From Dromiciops gliroides (lineage: Eukaryota; Chordata; Mammalia; Microbiotheria; Microbiotheriidae), in the NCBI RefSeq assembly GCF_019393635.1, contig NC_057862.1, positions 679,442,814 to 679,506,813 on the forward strand: a DNA stretch of 64,000 nucleotides, in the 5' to 3' direction. Position numbers and translations under genes: made by a program. The notes beneath the pieces are model-generated. The model ran no database searches. It was not told the DNA's origin and saw nothing but the letters and a program-made list of their open reading frames with translations. Below are positions 11,780 through 23,199 of the stretch, in pieces. Each line of letters begins with the position of its first letter. Within the stretch, counting starts at the first letter, position 1.

Positions 11780-12700
11780 ATTTTGAGGATCAACTGAGGT
11801 AACTCATGAAACCAAAGCATGCTCATTCTTCCCACTGATGGTGTGTGTATTTGCATGAGAGCAGGCCTCAAGTTTGTAGAGTAAATGTTTTATTGCTTCT
11901 TTGAATATTGTGTTATTTCATTAAATTCCCTTTGCATTGAACTGTGCATCATCTGTCTGACTAGTAAATGTATATCCACTGGGGATTGAGATAGGGTGAG
12001 GCTGATAGGCTATAATTTTGAGTGTTTGCCTTGAAACTGCAATAGTCTTTCTAGGGGCCCATATGTGAGAAGGGATGTTCCAGTTATCTTGGCAGGGAAG
12101 AGAAATGTTTCCTGAAACCTCAGGTACCACTGAAGCAAGGACAGCCTATTGGCCTTAAGGAATGTGTTCCATAATATATTAGTAAGCCCCACTCAGACTT
12201 TATTCCATGGGGGATGATTCCTTTTGTGCTAGTAAGTCCAGAGAGCTCCTGTGAGGCACACAGACATCCTCCTGTCTAGCTCCTTCCTGTACTGAGCCTC
12301 AGTCTGGCCTCCTGTCCACAGATTCCTGCCACACAAACATGAGAATTCTGGGTTAGCATTAGAATATTTTTTTTGGGGGGCTTCATCCTCTGGATATCAA
12401 TCCGCCTTTCCAGCCAGATATGGTTTTCTTGCTATTATCAGTCCAATAACTCTTGTCCCTCCCTGGCTTAGGGACACTCCCTTTACCTGATGAGTCCATA
12501 CTAGATATAGATAATCAGTAATCCCTGCATTTGCCATATTCCTTCCAAGACAAGGTCAGGAAGGACAAGGGAGGAATGTTTCTTCAAAGATTCTCCTATG
12601 CAAACAGATGTGTTTTCAGACTTTTTTTTCAGGAAGGAAGGAAACAATCATTTATTAAACATTTACTATGTGCCAAGAATTGTGCTAAGCATTTTCCAAT
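11780..12700. other. Intergenic, nothing recognised
   Basis: No splice-compatible coding sequence or familiar repeat, apart from a MIR/L2 tail at 12640-12700 ('atttactatgtgccaagaattgtgctaagc'). Confidence 0.4.
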
Positions 12701-12910
12701 TATCAATTTCAACTATAATATAATTTTCACATCAACCATGTGAGGTGGTTGCTCTTCTCATCACCATTTTATAATTGAGGAAAATCAGGCAGACAAAAAT
12801 TGTCATTTTCCTAGGGTCACACAGATAGTAAATATCTGAGGCTGGTTTTGAACTCAGGTCGTCCCCTTTCCAGGTCCAGCATTTATCCTCTGTACCACTG
12901 AGCTGTCTCT
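12700..12910 (-). repeat. Old MIR-type SINE
   Basis: 'ccatgtgaggtggttgctc ... gggtcacacagatagtaaat ... tgaactcaggtcgtcc' in minus orientation. Confidence 0.65.
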
Positions 12911-13559
12911 TTAGGGATATTTGAAAATATGCACAGTTGATAATACAACTGGTAAGATATTGTCACCTTAAACACTGTCATAACAAGTGACCTATTTTCT
13001 TTTACTGGATGTGCTCTCTCTCTCTCCCCCCCTCCCCCGCCTCTTCTGGAAAATGGTGGGATTAGTTTCATCAAAATTACTTCCATGTAAGAATCTTAAT
13101 GATATTCACAACAAAAGTTGCTTAAACTCAGGTGATAACTAAAGGTAGACCTCTTTTTTGAGTCTTCTGTTATCAAACTTTATTGTACATCCAGGTCAGT
13201 ATGTAAGAGAGTCTGGGTGTTAATAGCCAGGCAAAGCTTCTGGGAGCACTCAGTGAGCTTGTATCACTTCCCTTTTAGTCCCACATGGACCTGTCTTGTT
13301 GAGTTGGGTTGGCAAGACCTGCAATTGAATCCTAGCCTTCTCGGGGTCTGAATCCAGAGTGACTCAAAGAGAACTTGGGGATAATGAGCTCTCCCCTCCA
13401 GATTTGGTCTGTAGCTATGCGTTTGATGAAACTCTAGTCTTGATCTTTAGAGAGGGGACCACACGCTGGGTCCCATATTGTATGAGGAATGTGAACAGAA
13501 GAAAGAGAAGCCAGAAGACAGTGGGTACTAGCTGGGTGAATGTGAATGGTATGAGCTCA

Positions 13560-14720
13560 CCAATAAAATGGAAACAGCAGAATGAATCAGAAACTAGAAT
13601 CCACCAATATGTTGTTTACAAGAAACACATCTGAAATAGAAAGACACACAGAGAGTTAAAATAAAGAGCTGGAGCAGAATCTAGTATACTTCAGCTAAAC
13701 TAAAAAGGGCAGGGGTAGCAATCAAGATGTCATACAAAGCAAAAACAAAAGTACATCTAATTAAAAGAGAGATTATGGGAAACTATATTTTGCTAAAAGG
13801 TACCAAAGAGAGTGAAGTAATATTAAAAAAAATTTAAGGGCAAGTTTCTCTGATAAACACCTAATTTCTCAAATATATACTGAATATAAAACAGCCAAAT
13901 TTACAAAAATAAGAGTCATTGCCCAATTGATAAATGGTCAAAGGATATGAACAGGCAGTTTTCAGAAGAATAAGTCAAATATGTCTATAGTCATATGAAA
14001 AGATGATATTAATCATGATGGATTATTAGAGTATGCAAATTAAAACAATTCTGATCACCTCACACCTATCAGAAATTACCAATGCTGGAGAGAATGAGGG
14101 GAAAATAGGTATACTAATGAACTGTTGGTGGAGTTGTAAACTGGTTCAATTATTCTGGAAAACATTTTGGAATACCAGCAATACCTCTACTAGATCTATA
14201 CCAAAAGAGAGTTGTATGTACAAAAATATTTATAGCTGAACAAGTTTTCATATATTTATTGTGATGGAATACTATTGCGCTATAAGAAATAACAAGGAGG
14301 GTGGTTTCAGAAAACCATGGCAAGACCTATATGAACTGATGTAAAGTGAAGTGAGAACAGAAGATTATTGTGTACAATAAAAGCGATGTTGTCTTGATGA
14401 TTAACTGTGAAAGGCTTGGATAATCTGATCAATACAATGATCCAAGATAATTCCAAAGAACCTATGATGAAAAAGTACTATCTACCTCTAGAAAGAGAAC
14501 TGAAAAACTCTGAATGCAAATTGAATTATAATTTTCTTAATTTTTTTGCTTTTTTGGAAATATGGCTGATATAAAAATATGCTTTGCATGTTTTCACATG
14601 TATAATTGATGTCATATTGCTTGCCTTCTCAGTAGAAGGGGGAAGAGGTAACAGAGAGAGAGAGAATTTGGGACTCAAATTTTTAAAAGAAAAGAATGTT
14701 ACAAACAAACAAACAAATGG
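13560..14720 (+). mobile_element. Internally deleted L1 LINE, 3' end
   Basis: 13590-13800 resembles the L1 ORF2 endonuclease region (frames reading like 'QETHL..KDTQRV' and 'GVAILIK'). The sequence then jumps to the ORF2 C-terminus (13840-14390; LHCWWSCKLVQLFWKTFW-like around 14110) and the 3' UTR with an A-rich end at 14700. The middle of ORF2 is missing. Confidence 0.7.
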
Positions 14721-14759
14721 ATTATTGATCAATTGATTGAAAACCTTTCCTTAACAACC

Positions 14760-15230
14760 AAACTCCAACTCACCTTTTTGGAGTTCATTGCACATTATTG
14801 TCCTTCATGCACTCTAAGTTCCAGTTGTATTTTCCATTTTGATCTTCCCTGAGCACAACATTCCATCTCCCACCTCTTTGCCTTTGCATAGGCAGGTGTC
14901 CCCTTCCCATGCCTAGAATGCTTTCCCTTCTCATCTTGCATTTTAGTTTCCCTAGTTTCCATCCAACCTCAGCTCAGCTGCCACATCCCATCAGAAACCT
15001 ATTCGTATACTTCTCCTCATCCCAGAAATTGCTTTATAGTAATATGTGTGTGCATATATCCATATACACAAATGAAACATCTGCATATATATTAACATTT
15101 CTGTGTATTGTTGCTTTCCCTCAGTAGAATAGAAACTCCTTGAAGGCAGGATATTTTTTTGTATCCCCAGTACCTAACACATAGCAAAGAATAAATACTT
15201 GTTGAATGAATAAATGAATGAATGAAGTGA
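14760..15230 (+). repeat. L2 LINE 3' end
   Basis: 'ccttccatgcctagaatgc', 'gaaactccttgaaggcagg', 'taataaatacttgttgaatgaatgaatg' follow the L2 3' consensus order. Confidence 0.65.
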
Positions 15231-15334
15231 TTTCAATGAATTTCCCATCACATCACCTTGTGATCTCTCCCTTTCTGGTTGGTGTTATTTTCCTCTCATT
15301 AATCTAGAATTACCACAAGTTACCCAATTGATCC

Positions 15335-15605
15335 AATGTAGATATCTGGTAGTACAGTGGATGAAGTGCTGGGCTTGGAATTAGGAAGACCTGAGCTCAA
15401 ACCCAGCCTCAGATACTAACTAGCTGTGTGACCCTGGGAAAGTCACTTTACCGCTGTTTGCCTCAATTTCCCCCAACTGCAAAATGGAGATAATAATAGC
15501 ACCTTACCTCACAGGGTTGTTGTGAGGATCAAATGAGAAAATATTTGTAGAGTGCTTAACACAGTGCCTGGAATTTAGTAGGTACTATATAAATGCTTAA
15601 TAGCT
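15335..15605 (+). repeat. Near full-length MIR
   Basis: 'agtacagtggatgaagtgc', 'ctagctgtgtgaccctggg', 'aaaatggagataataatagc', 'gttgttgtgaggatcaaatg' and the tail 'cacagtgcctgg' appear in MIR consensus order. Confidence 0.85.
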
Positions 15606-15949
15606 TCCCTTCTCAAATCAAAATAGTAGCTCACAGCCCCCACTGACCAACTTCTTCTAGTGGATTGACATTATTTTTTTACACTCCAACAATGCTCCAT
15701 TTATTGACACTATTTCAAGGACATACTTCATAGAAACATAAACTGGAATTAGATAAATTGCAATAAAAATGAAATATAACTCAGTTATATAGACCATATA
15801 TTGCATTCAGTCACTGGATCCAGCCACTTCCAAAGGCAGACAGTCTTCCTTGACTATGTATTGGTTTTCTCAGTTTTCTCCCCAGCTTCAGGACAGGTGC
15901 TAAACAGGAAATTCAGATCCCAGTTCAGAGCCAACTTGGAATTGAGAAA

Positions 15950-16098
15950 GCTTTTTTTTTTTCAGGGCAATGAGAGTTAAATGACTTGCCCAGGGTCACA
16001 CAGCTAGCCAGTTTAAAGTATCTGAGGTTGGATTTGAACTCAGGTCCTCCTGAATCCAGGGCCAGTGCTTTATCCACTGCACCACCTAGCTGCTCTTG
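15950..16098 (-). repeat. SINE (MIR/WSINE type)
   Basis: Poly-T head at 15951, 'cagggcaatgagagttaaatg' to 'ccacctagctgctc'. Confidence 0.9.
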
Positions 16099-16703
16099 AG
16101 AAAGCATTTTTTCACTCATCAGCTGGAAACTGGAGGAATTCCAGGGAAGTAAATGGCGAAATCCAGGAGTATACTGGTAAATATTTAACAACCAGATTTC
16201 CAGGGGATAAAAATGTATGCATAAAACACTTTAAAGTTTAAGTTGCATTAATAACAAAATAACAAATCAAGACTCAATTTGTAGTGTTCACTGATTTCTG
16301 AGGTATATATGATCACACTAAAAATTTAAGAGTCAGCTCTTAAAAGCCAGCTCTAGCATATGCCTGAAATTCTCTAGGTCTTGTTACAGTACAAGGAGCT
16401 GCTGAGACATTAGAAATTCAGCAGAGCCCCTGGGGTCGGCACCTCTGAGCTTCAATTCTATTTAAGAGACTTTGATTAAAAGCTCTGTTTAAGGCACTGG
16501 GCCTACTGCTGGGGACATGAAGACAAAACTGAAACAATTCCTGCACTCACAGAACTTATATTCAACTGGAGTGAGATGACAACTGAACAGAGAAATAAAT
16601 AGAAAAATATGGAGAGAGATTCTCCACTGAGAATCCTCCAATGAAGAGCAGCTGACTTGATGAGAGAATTCAGGTTTATCCAATGATCATTAAAACTAAC
16701 TGA

Positions 16704-16882
16704 GGGGGCAGCTGGGTGGCACAGTGGATAAAGCACTGGCCTTGGATTCGGGAGGACGTGAGTTCAAATCCAGCCTCAGACACTTGACACTTACTAGCTG
16801 TATGATCCTGGGCAAGTCACTTAACCCCAATTGCCTCACCAAGAAACAAACAAAAATACCCCCTAAACCAAAACAAAAAACC
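16704..16882 (+). repeat. SINE (MIR/WSINE type)
   Basis: 'gggggcagctgggtggcac' to an A-rich tail with 'caccaagaaacaaacaaa'. Confidence 0.9.
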
Positions 16883-17049
16883 TGAGTGCATTGAATATAG
16901 CCTCTGAAATGAGACTGGGAGAGTGGAGAAAGCCCAGAGTCCCCATGGTACTTCTCTCCAAATTCATTCATGCTCCTTCCTCCATATTTGAGGAGTCAGA
17001 CTTCAGACAATCACTTCAGTGCTTAGCACAGTGCCCAGCACAGAGAAAG

Positions 17050-17340
17050 CACTTTGTTGTTGTTGTTGTTGTTGTTTAGTCATTTCAGTTCTGTCTAAAT
17101 TTGTGACCCCATTTGGGGTTTTCTTGGCAGATATACTTCAGTGGTCTGTCATTTCCTTCTCCAGCTCATTTTACAGATAAGGAAACTGAGGCAAATAGGG
17201 TAAAGTGACTTGCCCCGGGTTATACAGTAACCCTGTACTAGTAAGTATCTGAGTCTGAATTTGAACTCATCTTCCTAACTCTAGGCTCAGCACTTTATCC
17301 ACTGTATCACGTAGCTATTCATTAGGACTTAATAAATGTT
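17050..17340 (-). repeat. (TTG)n plus old MIR-type SINE
   Basis: (TTG)6 at 17057-17075 is followed by 'tttggggttttcttggcag' and the MIR core with 'ggaaactgaggcaaatagg'. It ends about 50 bp from the R2 polyadenylation signal. Confidence 0.7.
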
Positions 17341-17386
17341 TATTGATCGATTGACTAGACACCAAAGATTTGTAGTAAAACCAAGA

Positions 17387-17392
17387 TTTATT
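17387..17392 (-). promoter_or_regulatory. R2 candidate polyadenylation signal
   Basis: AATAAA on the minus strand, 165 bp beyond the R2 stop. The surrounding 'tttattctgattct' is nearly repeated at the matching place in R6 ('tttattctgattgt'). Confidence 0.6.
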
Positions 17393-17556
17393 CTGATTCT
17401 GCAGGATTCTGGACCAAGCAGCTCACAGGTGACCACAAGTAGGGAGAGAAGTGGAGAGAGGATCACATAAGACAGGGAGAAAAGGACTACTGATAAGGGG
17501 AAGGGACATCCACTTGGGAGGAGGGCGGGGAAAAGATTCTCTGAGCTTATAGACCC

Positions 17557-20356
17557 TCAGGTACTATGCTTGGCTTCCAGGTGAAAGAATTCCAAATTCT
17601 TCTGAGCTATGAACTTGCAGATATAGGAAAATTTGGTCTCACATGCAGCATCATTCCATCTACGGAATCCTAGAAAAAGATACAATGGGTCAGGCTGGTG
17701 GAAGAACAGCTGGGGTTTGTGGTTCCACATTCTGGTGATTCTGATATCCTTCTCTGGCATTCATGTGATGCCCTACCCTCTATGCACATCACCCTACAAA
17801 CCCACAACCACAAGAGGTTTGTAGTCAGAAGAGGAGAAAAGAAGAGGAGAAGAGAAGAGAAGAGAAGAGAAGAGAAGAGAAGAGAAGAGAAGAGAAGAGA
17901 AGAGAAGAGAAGAGAAGAGAAGAGAAGAGAAGAGAAGAGGGTGGGTGAAAGGATACAGGAGAGGAGATGAAAAAAGAAAAAGATAGCTCTCGTAATCTGG
18001 TTGAGGAAAGAATTCTACAAGAAGTCATGTGCTTAGAAAATTTGGAAGATAGGGGGAGAAAGGTGAAAATATTGGATTGCTTTTGATTTTTGGGGAAAAT
18101 TCTCTCTCCCTCCCTCCCTTCTTTTCTCCCTCCCTCCTTCTTTCTCTCCCTTTCGCCTTCCTTTCTCTCCTTCTCTCTTTTCTCTCCCTCCTTCCCTTCC
18201 TTTGCTCTCTTCTCCCTCCCTCTTTCCCTCTCTCCTTCCTGCCCTCCCTTCTTCCCTTTCTCTATGTCTTTCTATCTCTCTGTGTCTCTGTCTTTGTATT
18301 GCTTTCTGTCTATGTCTATCTGTCTGTCTGTACCTGTATCTGTCTCACCCTATGCTCTCCCTCTGTCTCTCCCTCTCCTTGCTCCCTCGGCCTCCTTCTT
18401 ACCTGAACCCCGAGTCAGGTGAACACAGAAGCCAGAGTTAGAACTTAGAGCATTTATATCCCATGCTTGGTAAGTAAACAGAGCATTGCTGCTCCAGCGC
18501 CAGTGGTGGTTCTGTGGGAAAAGGGCAGTGATTACATTCACACACACACACACACACACATACATGAACACACATGCCACTCCAGCAGCCCCACTCTGCC
18601 AGTCTACAGCACAAGCATCCCTGGTCCACCCCACTCCCAGGGGTCCCAGGGTATTTGGCTATCTCGTTCTTTTTTCTACATAAAAGACTTCATGATTGGG
18701 AGTTTATTCTCCACACATGTGGAAGCTGTAGACTTTTGTTTACCTTTCTCCTGAAACAAAAGAAGTGGACCCATACTAATTGTGCATACAATCAGTATTG
18801 GTGGAAGATGATTGTAGAAGTCTGGACGAGGTGTGTGTGTGTGTGCGCGCGCATGTGTGAAAAGTGTTGGGAATAGGCAGGTAGACTGAAGGTCTAGGGA
18901 CAGCTACACTGAGTCACGCAGGCCAGAGGCCCTAGGAGATCTGGGCGTCAGGAAGCCATGAGCTCAAATCCAGCCTCAGACACCTCCTGGTTAAGTGACC
19001 CTGGGCATGTCACTTACCCTCTGTCTACTTCAGTTTCCTTAGTATGTGAAGATCACATAAGACAATATTTAGAAAACACAGCACAGTACCTGACAAATAG
19101 TCAGTGTTCAATAAATGCTTGTTCCCTCCCTTCCCTTTCCTTGATGGATTTACTCCTAATTCCTATGGTCACAGGGCTCAAAGGGGAGAGGGAGAGACAG
19201 GTTTTGAGTTGAGAATGCAGGAAACAAAACCTTTCCCCACCCCACTTTCCCCTTGGACAGACAGAGGGGCAAGAAGACAGGGGTCAAACCTTTAAGGGGT
19301 TGTGGAGGCCTATCCATATGGGAGCCCGGCTGCCCCCGTTCTCAGCAATCACGGAGGCCACAAATGAAGTTTCAGCCTCATTTGTCAGGGAGACCAAGTG
19401 GCCCAGGGGTAGATTTTGGCAGTCCAGCTATAAGGGAGAAGAAAGGAAGACTAGTTTTTGACAGTAGAGCGGAGCAAGGAGGACAGAGACCATCCCCGGG
19501 GAGCTTTGGGGAGACAGGATGAGTGGGGTTAAGGTCAGAACAATTGTAGGATTCGTGGTGGGAGGTGCTGACCCATGATTAAGTCCCAAGGGATACAGAG
19601 ATAAGAGACACACGTGCTCACCCTCCCTTGGGGATCCCTTTTGCCAACCAACCTCTGCGGCATACCATGTTCTGGGTATATGGAACAAGCCATAACAGTA
19701 GGAGCTGTAGATTCTGGACCCTTCAGGGCAGGAGATCCTCAAAGAGGTAGCAACAGTGGAGACATCCTCAACTAAGGGAAGTGTGGGAAGGGATTGGATA
19801 ACATAGGACCTGGGGATCCTGCTCTCAAAAGACCTAAATGCAGCCTCTCCTTTCTTCCTGAATCCACCTCCTTCAAAGTTCCAACATTAGCTCTGCTTCC
19901 CTTTTCCCTCTGGGTTTCTTTCTCCCGCCACCTTGAGAGCTGTCCTCAAACATAGTGCTGAAGATGGTGGGGAGACCCTGGAGACAGGGACTCACCTGTT
20001 GCCTCAGTGCTTAGCACAATGCCTTGCGCCTCAGTGTTGGGTGCAGTGACCTGTGCTTCGGTGCTTGGAACAATGCCTTGTGCTTCAGTGCTGAGCACAG
20101 TGCCTTCTGCCCCAGTATTGGCTATAGTGCCTTGTGCCTCAGTGCTGGGCACAGGGCCCTGTGCCTCAGTGCTTGGCACAGTGCCTTGTGCTTCAGTGCT
20201 GAGTATACTGCCTTGTGCCTCAGTGCTTGGCACATTGTAAGTACTTAATAAATCCTCCTCCATTGACTGATTAGTTGACTGTGCCAGGCTTAGGAGTAGC
20301 AGGGAAGTGAAGATCAGGTCTGAGAAGCTTGGGGGCATCTTGCAGGGCACCATCAT
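17557..20356 (-). CDS. R2: REG-family lectin with inserted mucin-like repeat stalk and C-terminal tail
   Basis: Exons: 2 19996-20356 (ATG at 20356, exon to 20364), 3 19653-19771, 4 19290-19427, 5 18403-18511, 6 17557-17669. All introns are GT-AG and phases (1, 0, 0, 1) are those of the sister genes; total 840 bp, 279 residues. Residues 1-27 are the signal peptide (MPPSFSDL then Leu-rich). Residues 28-43 contain the sequon NQS. Residues 44-120 are eight 9-residue repeats (type STEAQGTVP) plus STEAT, a Ser/Thr-rich stalk absent from the sister genes. The lectin domain keeps all six REG cysteines (135, 146, 163, 235, 252, 260) and PIWIGLHN. The usual stop after CKFxA is replaced by sense codons, adding 16 residues (to HLEAKHST). 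No break is seen. REG lectins are secreted and often bind bacterial glycans; whether this one does is unknown. Start choice: the ATG matches R1, and a second possible start is at 20338. Confidence 0.88.
17826..17960. repeat. (AGAAG)n purine tract in R2 intron 5
   Basis: About 22 near-perfect AGAAG units. A pyrimidine-rich block (18100-18345, C/T with TCTG repeats) follows in the same intron. Confidence 0.95.
18930..19130 (+). repeat. MIR in R2 intron 4
   Basis: 'gagctcaaatccagcctcag', 'ttaagtgaccctgggcatg' and the tail 'cagtgttcaataaatgcttg'. Confidence 0.75.
19997..20227 (-). repeat. 27-bp minisatellite inside R2 exon 2
   Basis: Eight full units and a 15-bp partial unit. On the plus strand the unit is of the type CAGTGCTTGGCACAGTGC plus CTTGTGCCT. 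Because 27 is divisible by 3, every unit keeps the frame and codes for a 9-residue peptide. Units differ from each other at a few bases. Confidence 0.95.
20218..20285 (+). repeat. MIR/L2-type repeat tail exonised in R2 exon 2
   Basis: 'cagtgcttggcacattgtaag' then 'tacttaataaat' and 'ttgactgattagttgact' match the common 3' tail of MIR/L2 repeats. It lies exactly where the sister genes have their exon 2 donor, so the donor was displaced. Confidence 0.7.
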
Positions 20357-20723
20357 CTCTGAGTCTGGAGGGACAGAACATAGGACTAAAGCACAGGACA
20401 TTTCTAATCCACAGATGGGACCAGAGAAGGGGAATTCATAGTTGGGAAGAGCAAAGATCTTTCTGATCTCTCCTTTCCTTGCTTTCAGAGTTGAGGCCAA
20501 ATCCCTCTCATGTGCCCTTCCTCTCCTTCTTAATATCTAGGGAAATCTGGGTATTGTCTGTTGGGAAAAAGCCGCTGGTAGGGATGGGCACCAGAGGTTC
20601 ATCCTGTCATACTTGTTCTAGATTTTGCTGACACACACTTCCTTCTTAGCAGCTTCCTTCCCAGCATAAGGAATGGCCTGAGGATTTTGGAATGATTCCT
20701 CCAACCCAGGTTCCCCCACTTAC

Positions 20724-20750
20724 CTGACTGACAGGGCTGTGGTATGGTGT
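20724..20750 (-). other. R2 non-coding exon 1
   Basis: Ends CAGTCAG before the donor GTAAGTGGGG. The length is set by TATA spacing only. Confidence 0.6.
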
Positions 20751-20772
20751 GTGTGACCAGGCAGTGACAGAT

Positions 20773-20783
20773 CCTTTATATAG
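20773..20783 (-). promoter_or_regulatory. R2 TATA box
   Basis: CTATATAAAGG on the minus strand, followed by ATCTGTCACTGCCTG as in R1. Confidence 0.75.
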
Positions 20784-20965
20784 AGTTGACTAGAAGGGGA
20801 AACAGATATGGGCAGGAATGAAAGGGAGGAACCAAGACAGAGGCAGATGAAGTGAGGGTAGATAATCGAGGGTCAGAGTCTGCGTGTTGACAAAGAATGG
20901 GATGATGTTGGACATAGGGAGGAACAGCCAAGCAGTGTTAAGGAGCTGGCATAGGCAATGCCCTC

Positions 20966-20974
20966 TTCCTGGAA
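20966..20974 (-). promoter_or_regulatory. R2 STAT/GAS-like site
   Basis: TTCCAGGAA, a perfect TTCNNNGAA palindrome, about 183 bp upstream of the TATA box. Comparable sites occur in R3, R4 and R5 near 112 bp. Confidence 0.5.
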
Positions 20975-20999
20975 CACCAGGTCAAAGGTTTCTTGGGAG

Positions 21000-22900
21000 C
21001 TCACAGTTGGTTCTTTCCAATATGCTTATAAGATCACAGACCCAGAGCTCAGAAAGATCTCAGAGGCCATATCGTTCAACCCCCTCACTTTATGTTTGAG
21101 GAAACAGAGGCACAAGAAGGTCATGTGACTTACACAGAGTCACAAAGATAGTAAGTGATACAATGTAATGGAGCAGGAATACTTAATCTGAAGGGGACTG
21201 TGGACAGATTTCAGGGAATCCATGAACTTGGGTGGGAAAAAGACATCTTTTTTTTTTTTTACTAACCTCTAATTGAAATTTAGCATTTCCTTCAATTAAC
21301 TCAAAAACATCCTGAGGAGTCTACAGGTTTCATTAGACTACCAAGGGGATCCATGCTGCAAAAACAATTGAATTCCAGTTGTCCTATTCCAATAGTCCAG
21401 GAAATCAGGGATAGGACAGGTAGAACATATGTTCCCAGCAAGGAGTGAGATCCCAAAAAAGCCCTGAAAGAGGAGGAGAAAACCCAGAAAAGAGGCTCAG
21501 GCACAGTCCTAAGGGCTGGAGAGGTGGGCAGAGCGAATGAAAATGACAGGATTCACCTGTTGTGTATATTCTTTGTATATTCGTTCCTGGAATCCTTTCA
21601 CTAAGAAATATGGGGGGCAAGGGTGTTGAATGGGAACCACAACCAACAAATGACCCAAAAAAGATTTTTCTTAAAGAGATATTTTAGTATAGAGAAGAGT
21701 GACCCAGGTGCCTCATCTCCTAGCACAGACTAAGTTCCTGGGAGGAAGGGCTGGGGAAATCAGGAAGTACACACAAGATCAATAGCTCTCTGCTACCAGG
21801 GTCATGGTGGTGACCCCTGTCACCACTGTGCAAAATCAAAGGAACAAGACATCTCTCTTGTTCTCTCCCTCTTTCAATTGCCCATCAATTAATGACTTAA
21901 AAATCTGTTCTAAGAGCAGGAGATTTGACAAGTGGAAGATGCAAAAGGTTGTCACTAATTATCTGGCACCAACCCGCCTCAAGTATCCTTTGTCAGGTGC
22001 TTGGTGCCTACTGGGTAATTCAGGGATGCAGGCTGCCCTCCTCTGGACACTCTCTAACTTGTCATTTACTCCTCTTGAAAATTCGTCTCCCAGGATAGAA
22101 GCCAACACTTCCTCACCTCCATGAAGCACGTCCCCACTTCTCCTATCTTTCTGGCACAGAAACCAGCATGACACCGTTGCCAAGTTTTCTGTGGGATTTT
22201 ACTAAGAGTCCCTCCAGAGAAACTACTTCTTTGTCCTAGAAAAAGTTGTCAGCTTCTCATTAGCTAGGCCGTGGGAAGTGAAAACGCATTTTTACCCATT
22301 ATCAAGCATGTAGACAGGAAAGCAATGGGATCTGAAGGTGTGAAATTAAATAAGGGCCTTTCATAAATGTTTGTTGATTGAGTTCAAGTCAACAAATATT
22401 TATTGCTCCCCAGATGGTTACAGCCAAGAATAACTTAGAGGAAACCAGGACTTAGCCAAGTAGCTCTGGACTGAAACTGTGTTGAACAAGTTCAGATCTC
22501 TCCTTCTTCCAGAAAGAAAGGACTTTATGTTCCCTAAGCATTATCTTCTTTACTCTTCCCAATCCCTTGCTACCATGGCAGGCTTCACTCATCCTTTGAC
22601 CCTTTCCAAAAGCACCTCAAACAATCATTCAGGATGTCTCTTCTCTGTTGCTATTTACTATATCATTGGAATAACCAAATGTATTTATTAAGCACTTATT
22701 ATGTGACAGGACTATGATAAGAGTTGTTGATATAAAAAAGGGCAAAGTATTGGCAAAGTCCTGCACATGCCTAGTCCAGGCACAAGGGATGATGGCTTCT
22801 CCCCTCCCATCCCCATCTCCCTTGACATCTTCAGACAAAGGTTGGAGGACTACTTGGTGGCGAGGCTCTATTGGGACTTCTTTTTCAGGTACTAATTGGA
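21000..22900. repeat. Intergenic with old MIR and CR1/L3 pieces
   Basis: MIR-like DNA at 21020-21165. CR1/L3 pieces at 21985-22150 (minus; 'gggatgcaggctgccctcctctgga') and 22720-22906 (plus; 'gacatcttcagacaaaggttggaggact'). No exon found. Confidence 0.45.
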
Positions 22901-22906
22901 CTAGAT

Positions 22907-23068
22907 GGGGGCAGCTAGGTGGCGTAGTGGATAGAGCACCGGTCCTGGAGTCAGGAAGTCCTGAGTTCAAATCCGACCTCAGACACTTGACACTTACTAG
23001 CTGCGTGACTCTGGGCAAGTCACTTAACTCTCATTGCCCCGTTAAAAACAAAAACAAACAAAAAAGAA
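22907..23068 (+). repeat. SINE (MIR/WSINE type) inserted in a CR1/L3 end
   Basis: 'gggggcagctaggtggcgtag' to A-rich tail. The DNA just before it ('attggactagatgg') is a CR1/L3 3' motif. Confidence 0.9.
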
Positions 23069-23199
23069 ATTTTCCCCAGACCCCTTTAATAGTATTGTTT
23101 TCCCTTCTAAAATTACCTCTTGATTTTGTTTCTTCTCTATGAATTAAAGGAGTCCACACTGGAAAGACCAGCTACCTGTCTCTCTTGGCAATCATATCA

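Noticed and set aside
15950-16098. tRNA gene suspicion at SINE copies because of the A/B-box-like parts
   Set aside because: These are tRNA-derived SINEs with no cloverleaf; the same body recurs more than fifteen times with A-rich tails.
17698-17970. Arg/Glu-rich repeat frame, and the 18077-18441 Ser/Leu/Pro-rich frames
   Set aside because: Low-complexity purine and pyrimidine tracts inside R2 intron 5.
20007-20248. Open frames on the plus strand through the 27-bp repeat, and the repeat array as a possible CRISPR-like array
   Set aside because: Units are directly abutting with no spacers, so it is a minisatellite. The plus-strand frames are the antisense of R2 exon 2, whose splice phase fits the minus strand.
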